Shown: positions 1 to 7,090 of the stretch, in pieces
Layout: each line of letters begins with the position of its first letter
How positions within the stretch are numbered: the stretch's first letter is position 1
Translations under genes and position numbers: made by a program
Assembly (NCBI GenBank): GCA_946549155.1
Contig: CAMNQN010000137.1
Coordinates: forward strand, 1 to 9,264
Length of the DNA stretch: 9,264 nucleotides
Direction: 5' to 3'
Source: an uncultured Lachnospiraceae bacterium
Lineage (GTDB): Bacteria; Bacillota; Clostridia; Lachnospirales; Lachnospiraceae
The notes under the pieces: generated by a model
What the model saw: the letters and a program-made list of their open reading frames with translations, nothing else
What the model was told of the DNA's origin: nothing
Database searches by the model: none

Positions 1-76
<76 letters not shown>

Positions 77-82
77 AGGCTA

Positions 83-1420
83 CTACCCGAGGCTCCGCAT
101 CCAGATCTTTTTCCGGAACAACGCCAGGGAAATCCCCAGTCGGACGCACTCCTCCAGCGAAAGCAGAAAATAAACCCAGGGAATCGGCAGCCTCCATACA
201 AAAGCCGCCAACAGCCCAAGAGGTACTCCAAACAGCCAGGTTCCGATAAAATCAATCACCATCACATATCTGGTTCTGCCGCCGCTGCGGATAATCCCGC
301 CGCCCAGGATCATATTCTGTACCTTCACCGGTGCAATCACCGCGAAAGCCGCCAATATCCGGCAGGCCATACGCTTCACCTCCGGCTCCACCTGATAAAT
401 ATCCACATAATAGTGCCCAAACACCAGCAAAAGCAATGACAGCAAGGCGGCGCCGCCCAGCCCGTATAGCATCAGCTTTTTGGATTCCTGATAAGCTTTT
501 TCATATTCCCTGCTGCCCAGTGTTTTTCCAATCAGAATACCCGCCGCCTGGGCCACTCCGCTTAATGCCCCGATGGTCAACATCTGGACGGGCACCGTCA
601 GCGTCATGGCGGCGCAGGCTGCCGTCCCCAGATTTCCGTAGATGGCTGTATATACATTTTCCCCCAGGCTCCAGAAAAATTCACAGAGAATCATGGGAGC
701 AAGGATTCCCAGGAACTGGGCTCTTCTCCCGGCTGTGAAACGCCAGAGGAAGGGCAGCTTTCTTTTATGCTTCCGATTGTGCATGAAAAAGAAGAGAAGC
801 GTCAGCCCGCAGGCTGCCATCTGGGAAACCACCGTGGCGATGGCAGCGCCCTTTACACCAAGTTCGGGGAAGCCCGCCTTTCCAAAAATCAGCAGATAAT
901 TCAGCCCCGTATTCATCACCGCACCCGCGATGCTGGCGTACAGAGGAAGCGCAGCTGCCTCCATGCAGCGCAAAAAGGCTGCTGCCAGGCTGCACACTGC
1001 CATGGGCAGATAAGAAAATGCGACAATCGTGAGATATCCCGCCGCAATGGCCCCGGTCTCACGATCCTTCGTGTAAAGCCCCATTATTTCCTCCGGAAAC
1101 AGAATGCTCACCGCCATAAAAGTAAGAGCCAGCGCCCCCGCCAGCAGCAGATTGACAAAAAAGCTTCTGCTAACCTCCCGCTCCTGCCTTTGTCCCGCAT
1201 ACTGTGAAATCATGATACCGGCAGCCGCCGTCACTGCTCCCAGCAGCACTGTGTAAATGGAGGAAAATTTTCCTCCCAGCCCCACTCCCGCAATGCTTCC
1301 GCTTCCCAGCCTCCCAATCATCAGCTGGTCAATAACGCTGAAGGAGGACTGCAGAAGAGACTGCAAAGTCACCGGCAGGGCGATAGCCGCCGCCGTCCTG
1401 CCAAATTTATTCTGTGCCAT
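83..1420 (-). CDS. MATE family efflux transporter (intact)
   Basis: This 445-residue integral membrane protein is of the MATE (multi-antimicrobial extrusion) family, which exports drugs or metabolites in exchange for Na+ or H+. The N-terminus shows the family pattern: ALPVTLQSLLQSSFSVIDQLMIGRLG near residues 14-39 is the first helix, and the GKFSSIYTVLLGAVTAAAGIM region follows. Hydrophobic segments repeat across the chain, matching the usual 12 helices, and the length is typical. The start at 1420 has a GGGGGAT sequence about 7 nt upstream. The start lies inside the last codons of the LacI-type regulator gene (14-nt overlap), so the two are probably co-transcribed and translationally coupled, which suggests the exporter is under that regulator. 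Substrate is not predictable. It is clearly distinct in sequence from the second MATE gene at 7672-9020. No terminator is visible before the window edge. Confidence 0.93.
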   Translation of the reverse strand: MAQNKFGRTAAAIALPVTLQSLLQSSFSVIDQLMIGRLGSGSIAGVGLGGKFSSIYTVLLGAVTAAAGIMISQYAGQRQEREVSRSFFVNLLLAGALALTFMAVSILFPEEIMGLYTKDRETGAIAAGYLTIVAFSYLPMAVCSLAAAFLRCMEAAALPLYASIAGAVMNTGLNYLLIFGKAGFPELGVKGAAIATVVSQMAACGLTLLFFFMHNRKHKRKLPFLWRFTAGRRAQFLGILAPMILCEFFWSLGENVYTAIYGNLGTAACAAMTLTVPVQMLTIGALSGVAQAAGILIGKTLGSREYEKAYQESKKLMLYGLGGAALLSLLLLVFGHYYVDIYQVEPEVKRMACRILAAFAVIAPVKVQNMILGGGIIRSGGRTRYVMVIDFIGTWLFGVPLGLLAAFVWRLPIPWVYFLLSLEECVRLGISLALFRKKIWMRSLG

Positions 1421-2630
1421 CTTTCTTATCCCCCGTTTCTATACCCTCTCGCCATTTCCTTTTCTCTCCGCCCAGCGCACCTGCGCCTCCGCTGTCCTCT
1501 CCTGCCTGACCCCCGCCTGCTTCCATGATATTGCGTACGCTGTCCCGTTCTATCAGCCACACCGGCAGTTTCACCGTTTCCCGCGAATAGTCGCCCCTTT
1601 TCATATCCTGCAGAATCTCCACCGCCAGCCGGGCCCGCCGCGCCGGATCCTGCTTTACCGTGGTCAGCGCCGGAAAGACCATTTTGCACCAGGGACTGTC
1701 ATCAAAGCCCACCACGGAAATATCCTCCGGTACCCGGATCCCCTGGCCCTGCAGAAAATGAATCATCTCTACGGCATAAAAGTCCGATACCGCAAAAACC
1801 GCTGTATGAGCCATGATCCTTGCAAATTTATCCCGGTAAAAATTCAGCCGAAGCTCCCTCGCCATGGGAAGCCGCAGAAAGTCCACCCCTTCTCCTTCCG
1901 GTTCCCCTTGTTCTGCCTGCTCCTTAACAGGCTCCTTTCCTTTTGCACCTCCCCATTTCCACCGTTTTTCCAGACCGACGCCCTCTGTCTGTGTATTTTC
2001 CACCGCTGCACGGCATCCCTCCACCCGGTCTCTGTCCATGCAGTCATAATTATCCGCCAGGCAGAGGATTCTTCTGTGCCCCATCCGCTTCAAATACGTC
2101 CCCACCTGATAACCGCCGTCATAATCATCGATCACCAGATTGCAGATTCTCTCCGCCTCCTGAAAATACCCGTCATACACCACAAAAGGAATATGCATGG
2201 ACTCCCGCAGCTTCCGGTAATCCTGCTCACAGAATCCGATAAGCACCAGCCCCTCCATATTCCACATGGATGCAATGCGGACAATCTCATTCCAGTTCGC
2301 CGTCACCCGAATCATCATAAAAAAACCCGCCTCCTCCAATTCCCTGGACAAGGCATTCAGCGCAGACGCCACAAAAGGGTCCTCCAGCACACACCCCTCA
2401 TACTTTTCATGATCATTGATGACAATTCCCACAATCTTCGAGCTGTTCTGAGCCAGCAGGATTCCTGCCATGTTCGGCACATACTGCCTTCTCTCCACCA
2501 GCTCCTGCACCCGCCGCACCGTCTCACCGGAAATCTTTCCCGTCTTTCCATGAAGCACATTAGAAACGGTAGCCGTGCTCAGCCCCAGCTCCTCTGCAAG
2601 ATCCTTAATCCGGACTCTGTCTCCCTTCAT
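1407..2630 (-). CDS. LacI family DNA-binding transcriptional regulator
   Basis: From the start at 2630 this gives 407 residues. An N-terminal helix-turn-helix (residues 8-28, DLAEELGLSTATVSNVLHG) and a hinge (about 45-62) precede a periplasmic-binding-protein-like ligand domain starting at KIVGIVIND (about 65). The C-terminal subdomain includes AVFAVSDFYAVEMI and PEDISVVGFDDSPW (about 277-313). Such proteins bind palindromic operators as dimers and respond to a small ligand, often a sugar or nucleoside; the ligand here is unknown. An in-frame ATG at 2660 would add ten residues, but the best promoter would start RNA near 2662, leaving that codon without a leader, and GGAAGAGGGGG lies before 2630. 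Two oddities are a roughly 38-residue Glu/Gly/Lys-rich insert (about 212-249) and a 40-residue low-complexity tail after the usual family end. The gene overlaps the MATE exporter downstream. Confidence 0.9.
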   Translation of the reverse strand: MKGDRVRIKDLAEELGLSTATVSNVLHGKTGKISGETVRRVQELVERRQYVPNMAGILLAQNSSKIVGIVINDHEKYEGCVLEDPFVASALNALSRELEEAGFFMMIRVTANWNEIVRIASMWNMEGLVLIGFCEQDYRKLRESMHIPFVVYDGYFQEAERICNLVIDDYDGGYQVGTYLKRMGHRRILCLADNYDCMDRDRVEGCRAAVENTQTEGVGLEKRWKWGGAKGKEPVKEQAEQGEPEGEGVDFLRLPMARELRLNFYRDKFARIMAHTAVFAVSDFYAVEMIHFLQGQGIRVPEDISVVGFDDSPWCKMVFPALTTVKQDPARRARLAVEILQDMKRGDYSRETVKLPVWLIERDSVRNIMEAGGGQAGEDSGGAGALGGEKRKWREGIETGDKKDGTE

Positions 2631-2668
2631 CCTCACCGCACCCCCTCTTCCGTCACTCATTTTTCTCT

Positions 2669-2697
2669 ATCATAACCAAAGCTTCGGGAATGCACAA
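2669..2697 (-). promoter_or_regulatory. Candidate promoter of the LacI-type regulator gene
   Basis: On the minus strand TTGTGC (2692-2697) and TATGAT (2669-2674) are separated by 17 nt, giving a reasonable sigma-A -35/-10 pair with a good -10 and a weak -35. Transcription would begin near 2662, leaving about 30 nt of leader with a purine-rich SD before the ATG at 2630. A second, weaker pair (TTGGAA and TATTGT, 18 nt apart) lies inside the palindrome just upstream. Confidence 0.5.
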
Positions 2698-2719
2698 TAG
2701 GTTAAACGCGTAACCTATT
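2696..2719. promoter_or_regulatory. 24-bp palindrome, candidate LacI-family operator
   Basis: Two perfect 9-bp arms, AATAGGTTA and TAACCTATT, flank AACGCG, so the dyad centre falls on a CpG step. LacI/GalR-family operators are typically palindromes with a central CG, so this fits. It overlaps the -35 hexamer of the candidate promoter and lies 66 nt upstream of the start of the LacI-type gene, where an autoregulatory site is expected. It lacks a following T run on either strand, so it does not look like a terminator. Confidence 0.65.
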
Positions 2720-2721
2720 CC

Positions 2722-2753
2722 AAAAAAAGGCCTTTGTTTTTGTCTAAAAAGCC
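2722..2753 (-). terminator. Weak candidate terminator after the small CxxC gene
   Basis: On the minus strand GGCTTT (2748-2753) can pair with AAAGGCC (2729-2735) with one bulged G and a loop of about 12 nt, and seven T follow at 2722-2728. It sits between the stop codon at 2762 and the next promoter. The stem is short and imperfect, so this is tentative. Confidence 0.35.
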
Positions 2754-2761
2754 GATATTTC

Positions 2762-2992
2762 TCAGATATACCCACATCCGCCCCGCCCGGGTGCTTCCTC
2801 TCCGGAAACATAGCGGGCCTGAAATTCCATATTGATTTCCCGGATTTCTTTTTTTCCGTCAATATAATCCTGGTACATTTCCGCCAGCCCGGCGCTGCAT
2901 CCGTCACAGGTTCCCGAAATATTTCCCAGCGCCTCCTCCACAATTCGTTCTCTCTCTTCTCTGGTCGTATCTTTAATTAAATATCCTGCCAT
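2762..2992 (-). CDS. Conserved small CxxC protein, function unknown
   Basis: This gene encodes 76 residues beginning MAGYLIKDTTREERERIVEE. It has an N-terminal charged helix (about 8-22), a CDGC pair of cysteines at 29-32, then the segment MYQDYIDGKKEIREINMEF (39-57), and a Gly/Cys-containing end with a third cysteine at 73. There is no signal peptide or membrane segment. It resembles a short cytosolic protein type I associate with Lachnospiraceae genomes, but I know no established function. An AGGAAAGGAAG sequence ends about 8 nt before the ATG, supporting translation. The gene follows the HAD hydrolase gene by 48 nt and is probably last in that operon. The close cysteines could bind metal or be redox active; this is inference. 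An overlapping frame (2653-2943) lacks these signs and is a shadow. Confidence 0.72.
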   Translation of the reverse strand: MAGYLIKDTTREERERIVEEALGNISGTCDGCSAGLAEMYQDYIDGKKEIREINMEFQARYVSGEEAPGRGGCGYI

Positions 2993-3040
2993 ACCGTTTT
3001 CTTCCTTTCCTATGTATTAAAAATGCAGCTCCGCCCTTCG

Positions 3041-3748
3041 TCAAAGAAAATCCCTGATCTGGGACAAGCTTTCCACCACATAATCAGGCTGCAGTTCCCC
3101 CGTATTTCCGGTATGCTTCCGGTCAAAAAAACAGGTTTTCAGCCCATTGGCGATGCCTCCCGCCATATCTGAGGTCAGCGAATCCCCGATCATCAGGATT
3201 TCCCCGGGCAAAATCCCCGCCCTGCCCTGCTGCTGCCCGCCCGCGTTCAGTTCCCGCAGGCAGTGATTAAAAAATTCCCGAGAGGGCTTTGACGCCCCCA
3301 CCTTCTCTGAAACAAACAAATGCCCGAAGTACCCCAGCATTCCCGCCAGTCTCAGGCGGTTCACCTGCTGCCTGTAGGGACCGTTGCTGGCAGCGCACAG
3401 TACATAGCGGCCCCTCAGGTAATCCAGAAGCTCCCGGGAGCCCTCCACCGGAATCGCACTGTGGCACAGACCTTCCCGGAAATAGGTTTCAAACCGGCAG
3501 CCGTCAAACTCAATTCCCAGCTCCCCGAAAACCGTATTCCACCGAATCTGCAGCAGTTCCTCAAAGGTCAGCGTCCCCCGCTCGATTCTCTCCCACATTT
3601 CATTGTTAATCTTCATAAACACCGAAAACATCCGCTCTTCATAGGGCCGCAGCTGATATTTTTCAAACCCCTGCCGCATACTTTCCCTCACATAAGCGTC
3701 AAAATCCAGCAGCGTATTGTCAATATCCAGAAAAACCGCTTTTATCAT
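3041..3748 (-). CDS. HAD-superfamily hydrolase, YjjG-like nucleotidase
   Basis: This 235-residue cytosolic enzyme carries all HAD motifs in order. They are DIDNT at residues 8-12 (nucleophile D8, acid/base D10), the motif II serine in AASNG at 119-123, the motif III lysine in GASKP (K154), and the acidic motif IV GDSLTSD at 188-194. The helical cap between motifs I and II (about 15-95) and the length match the YjjG subfamily of noncanonical pyrimidine nucleotidases, which dephosphorylate dUMP, dTMP and modified analogues. Assignment to that subfamily rather than to another HAD phosphatase is by resemblance and is moderately sure. The ATG at 3748 lies inside the end of the rarA gene (29-nt overlap), with AAGGAG 10 nt upstream, so the two are co-transcribed. 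A short Gly/Gln-rich loop (about 168-178) precedes motif IV. Confidence 0.85.
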   Translation of the reverse strand: MIKAVFLDIDNTLLDFDAYVRESMRQGFEKYQLRPYEERMFSVFMKINNEMWERIERGTLTFEELLQIRWNTVFGELGIEFDGCRFETYFREGLCHSAIPVEGSRELLDYLRGRYVLCAASNGPYRQQVNRLRLAGMLGYFGHLFVSEKVGASKPSREFFNHCLRELNAGGQQQGRAGILPGEILMIGDSLTSDMAGGIANGLKTCFFDRKHTGNTGELQPDYVVESLSQIRDFL

Positions 3749-5057
3749 AGATCTTCCACTCCTTAATCTGCTCCAGGCGCTCCTTATACTGGCTCTCCCT
3801 GCCCTGATCCGTGGGCTGGTAATACTCCCGTCCCAGCAAAGAATCCGGCAGGCACTGCATATGGGTCAGCTTCTCCTTCGTATCGTGGGCGTACTGATAA
3901 CCCTTGCCATAATTTAAGTCCCGCATCAATCCGGTCACTCCATTGCGGATCACCAGGGGCACCGGCTCCGCCAGCTGGCTCACCGCATCCTCCTTTGCCG
4001 CCTCATACGCTCTGTAGATGGCATTGGATTTGGGCGCCAGGGACAAATAAACCACCGCTTCTGTCAGGTGCACCGTGCACTCCGGCATCCCCAGGAAATG
4101 GCAGGCCTGATAAGCCGCCACAGCCATGGGAAGCGCCTGCGGATCCGCCAGCCCGATATCCTCGCTGGCAAACCGAATCACCCGGCGGGCCACATAGAGG
4201 GGATCCTCCCCCGCCTCCAGCATCCGTGCCAGCCAGTAAACCGCGGCATCCGGATCGGAATTTCGCATGGATTTGTGAAGAGCGGAAATCAGATTGTAGT
4301 GCTCCTCCCCCTTTTTGTCATAGAGCAGGGACTTTTTCGAAGTGCACTGCTCCACCGCCTCCCGGGTAACCGTTACGATCCCCGAGCTGTCCAGTTCCCC
4401 GTTTAACACCACCATTTCCAGCGTGGAAAGGGCGGACCTGGCATCCCCATTGGCAAAGGCCGCGATAAAGTCCAAAATATCCTCCTCCATGCGGATATCC
4501 TGACCGCCAAAACCCTTTGGGTCCTTCAGCGCCCGGGCCAGCAGGCCCTTTAACTCCTCCCGGGTCAGGGACTGCAGCACAAAAACCTTGCACCGGGAGA
4601 GCAGCGCGCTGTTGATCTCAAAGGAGGGATTCTCCGTGGTTGCACCGATCAATATGATGCTCCCCTTCTCCACAAAAGGCAGAAACGCGTCCTGCTGAGC
4701 CTTATTAAAACGATGAATCTCGTCCACAAAAACAATGGTGCGTTCCCCGCAGAAACGGTTCTGCTCCGCCTGCTGCATGACGGTCCGTATCTCCTTGATG
4801 CCGCTGGTCACAGCGGAAAAATCAATGAAAGCCGAATGGGTCCGGTTGGCGATGATTCTGGCCAGTGTGGTCTTCCCCACGCCTGGCGGCCCCCAGAAAA
4901 TCATGGAAGAAATCTGATCACTCTCAATCAGACGGCGCAGCACCTTTCCCGGACCTAAAAGATGACTCTGCCCCACATATTCCTCCAAGGTTCCGGGCCG
5001 GAGCCTGGCCGCCAAAGGCTCCGGCACCTGGTTTTCAAATAAAGACATCTGCTGCAT
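3720..5057 (-). CDS. rarA: Replication-associated recombination protein A (AAA+ ATPase)
   Basis: This is the RarA/MgsA/WRNIP1 family ATPase, a clamp-loader-like AAA+ protein that acts at stalled replication forks and single-stranded DNA gaps. With the start at 5057 it has 445 residues, normal for the family. The sequence shows PLAARLRPGTLEEYVGQ (14-30), Walker A GPPGVGKT (56-63), Walker B VFVDEIH (109-115), sensor I in ATTENPSF (N143) and an arginine-finger position in SALLSRC (R155). The C-terminal tetramerisation part includes DPDAAVYWLARML and FASEDIGLADP. I chose ATG 5057 because AAGGAG stands 6 nt upstream; an upstream GTG at 5105 would overlap the preceding gene and lacks an SD. This start gives an N-terminal QMSLF (3-7), resembling a beta-clamp-binding motif. 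It lies 26 nt after the 5'-nucleotidase gene and overlaps the HAD gene. Confidence 0.93.
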   Translation of the reverse strand: MQQMSLFENQVPEPLAARLRPGTLEEYVGQSHLLGPGKVLRRLIESDQISSMIFWGPPGVGKTTLARIIANRTHSAFIDFSAVTSGIKEIRTVMQQAEQNRFCGERTIVFVDEIHRFNKAQQDAFLPFVEKGSIILIGATTENPSFEINSALLSRCKVFVLQSLTREELKGLLARALKDPKGFGGQDIRMEEDILDFIAAFANGDARSALSTLEMVVLNGELDSSGIVTVTREAVEQCTSKKSLLYDKKGEEHYNLISALHKSMRNSDPDAAVYWLARMLEAGEDPLYVARRVIRFASEDIGLADPQALPMAVAAYQACHFLGMPECTVHLTEAVVYLSLAPKSNAIYRAYEAAKEDAVSQLAEPVPLVIRNGVTGLMRDLNYGKGYQYAHDTKEKLTHMQCLPDSLLGREYYQPTDQGRESQYKERLEQIKEWKIYDKSGFSGY

Positions 5058-5083
5058 ACTGCTCTCCTTCATACACCGCGCTG

Positions 5084-7090
5084 TTACTGCCCTCTCTTTA
5101 AGCACCTCTTCGCAAGCCTCACAATCAGGAAAATCACCAGCACCGCCAGCAGAATAACTGCCAGCGCTGCCCCCACAATCAAAAAGAAAAACTTATTCGG
5201 GTGTTTCAGCAAATCAACAATATTCCTGCTCTCCTCCACCACTTTTCTGCCCTCCAAAGCATCATATTTCGCCGGCACATTTCCAACGCCGTCTCCATCC
5301 GTATCCTCGAAGGATTCCATATACCGGGCTATAGCCACCCAGGCCTTCAGTTCCTGGTCACCGTCCATGATAATGGCATCCGCAAAATCAGTAACAGGCG
5401 TCCCGTCCGCATGCTTGGGCACGATGGACAAAAGCCCGTAAGACAAATCCGTCACACTGCCAAGCATCTGGGAGGTATAGTAATCGGTAACTACCCGGTA
5501 AAGCCTGTCATCCTCCAGCTCCACCCTCTGCTCTTCCCCGTCGCAGAGCCATACGTCCGTCACCTTATTTAAAATCATGCGGTGCGGATTATAGCTCCAA
5601 TACAATCCGTCCGTGTACAGCCGGGCCGTAGTCATAAAGTCCGAGACGCTGGCATCGACCTCCGCCGCCGTTTTCAGTTCCTTCCCCGTCAGGTACACGC
5701 TGATCAGCGGATAGCCGGGAATCCCATCCTCCCCAATTCCCAGGGAAAAAGACTGAAACACATCCTCCACCGTAATCTCTCCCAGAGCGTAAGTGTCGCG
5801 AATCGTTCCGGAGGGCACCACCGTCACATCCACCGGCGGCTCCCCTGCCGTAAGCTGCTCCACCCCATAGGTGTAGGCATCCGCCATAATACTTCCCAGG
5901 TTAATCTCTGTGTGCCGCTTTGCAGTGTCTGAAATCGCTGCAAAGGTAATTTCATTGGTGCAAAGCACCTGATCCCTGGTGTAGCCGTACTGCTTCAGAT
6001 ATTTGCTGTCCACCTGCGCCATCAGGCCGTCCACCTTCTCCTGGGTTACTCCATCCTCCGCAACAGAAGCTTCCACCGGAAGCAATTCATAGGAATCCAT
6101 ATTCCATCTGCCGTTCTCCTTCCTGGACATGGAAAGACTGCCCAGGTATTTCCCATATTCCGCTGCGGAAACAATATACGTATCCCCATGCACAATGGGC
6201 TCCTCCAGCTTCGTGTGGGTGTGGCCGCTGATAATCAGATCCAGCTGAGGCACCTCCTTAGCCAGGATCTCGTCCTCCGACTTTGCTTCCTCCTCATTGG
6301 TTCCGCTGTGGGAAACACAGACAATCATGTCCGCCTCCTCCTGCCTCTGAATCTTTTTCACCGTCTCCCGCACCGCATCCACGGTACTTTTAAATTCCAG
6401 CACGCAGGTGGGGGCGCAGGCCAGACTGTCCTCCCCGAAAACCCCCGTCACCGCGATTTTTACCCCGGCTTTCTCCGTGACAATATAGTCCCTCACACCG
6501 AATCTCTCAAAGGCATCATAGAGCAGCTGCTGGTCCTCCGTCAGGCCCGCCGCCTGCATTCCTTCCCAATCCACGTTGCAGACCACCATGGCCGGAAGGG
6601 GATCGCCGCTGGCTAACGCTCCATCCAGCATATTCGCCAGACCACTGGAACGGTAATCAAATTCGTGATTGCCAAGCGTCGTCGCATCAAAGCCCAGCTC
6701 TCCCAGCATCCGAAGCTCAGCGGCCTCCTCCTCGAAAACCACCTGAATCAGCGTACCCATGGAGAAATCACCCGCATCCAGCAGAAGCAGCTCCGGACTT
6801 TCCTCCTTCTTCTCATTGATCAGCGTCTTAATCCGTGAAAATCCTCCCAACAGTCTGGACTCCCCGTCCTCCACCGTCTCGAATTCATTCAGGTGGGAAT
6901 GGGTATCATGAAGAAACATCACATCCACCCTCTGATCCGCCGCAGCGTCCGGCGCTTCCGTTTTCTCCTTCTCTGTCCGCTCTCCCGCCGTCATCTTCGT
7001 CACCTCTGTCCCCGCCATTGTCATTCCAGCCAGAATGACCGCGCCCGCCAACGCCGCAGCAAATCCTGTCGCCAATTTTCTTCTCTTCAT
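5084..7090 (-). CDS. Membrane-anchored 5'-nucleotidase/metallophosphatase
   Basis: This 668-residue exported protein is of the UshA/YfkN 5'-nucleotidase family, which hydrolyses extracellular nucleotides or cyclic nucleotides to nucleosides and phosphate. The N-terminus MKRRKLATGF plus a hydrophobic stretch to about 26 is a signal sequence. The calcineurin-like metallophosphatase domain holds the metal ligands in order: HDTHSH (61-66), DAGDF (105-109), GNHEFDY (140-146), SHSG (260-263) and GHTHT (289-293). The 5_nucleotid_C domain spans about 375-590 (for example LGSIMADAYTYG, VVPSGTIR). A DTDGDGVGN loop (596-604) could bind calcium. A hydrophobic helix (about 634-658) followed by RLAKRCLKR looks like a C-terminal anchor; I see no LPXTG sorting motif. 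The ATG shares an ATGA overlap with the ASCH gene stop, and AAGGAAT precedes it. Exact substrate is unknown. Confidence 0.92.
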   Translation of the reverse strand: MKRRKLATGFAAALAGAVILAGMTMAGTEVTKMTAGERTEKEKTEAPDAAADQRVDVMFLHDTHSHLNEFETVEDGESRLLGGFSRIKTLINEKKEESPELLLLDAGDFSMGTLIQVVFEEEAAELRMLGELGFDATTLGNHEFDYRSSGLANMLDGALASGDPLPAMVVCNVDWEGMQAAGLTEDQQLLYDAFERFGVRDYIVTEKAGVKIAVTGVFGEDSLACAPTCVLEFKSTVDAVRETVKKIQRQEEADMIVCVSHSGTNEEEAKSEDEILAKEVPQLDLIISGHTHTKLEEPIVHGDTYIVSAAEYGKYLGSLSMSRKENGRWNMDSYELLPVEASVAEDGVTQEKVDGLMAQVDSKYLKQYGYTRDQVLCTNEITFAAISDTAKRHTEINLGSIMADAYTYGVEQLTAGEPPVDVTVVPSGTIRDTYALGEITVEDVFQSFSLGIGEDGIPGYPLISVYLTGKELKTAAEVDASVSDFMTTARLYTDGLYWSYNPHRMILNKVTDVWLCDGEEQRVELEDDRLYRVVTDYYTSQMLGSVTDLSYGLLSIVPKHADGTPVTDFADAIIMDGDQELKAWVAIARYMESFEDTDGDGVGNVPAKYDALEGRKVVEESRNIVDLLKHPNKFFFLIVGAALAVILLAVLVIFLIVRLAKRCLKRGQ

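Noticed and set aside
1257..2675. A 472-codon open frame on the plus strand opposite the regulator and MATE genes
   Set aside because: Its translation is rich in Pro, His and Arg with no recognisable domain, and it lies antisense to two clear genes. Long antisense frames are common in GC-rich DNA.
2653..2943. A 96-codon minus-strand frame overlapping the small CxxC gene
   Set aside because: It runs through the terminator-like sequence, the palindrome and the promoter, has no SD evidence, and competes with the better-supported frame at 2762-2992.
5058..5105. Upstream GTG start for rarA adding 16 residues
   Set aside because: It has no SD, overlaps the end of the 5'-nucleotidase gene, and adds residues that are not family-like, whereas ATG 5057 has AAGGAG at ideal spacing.
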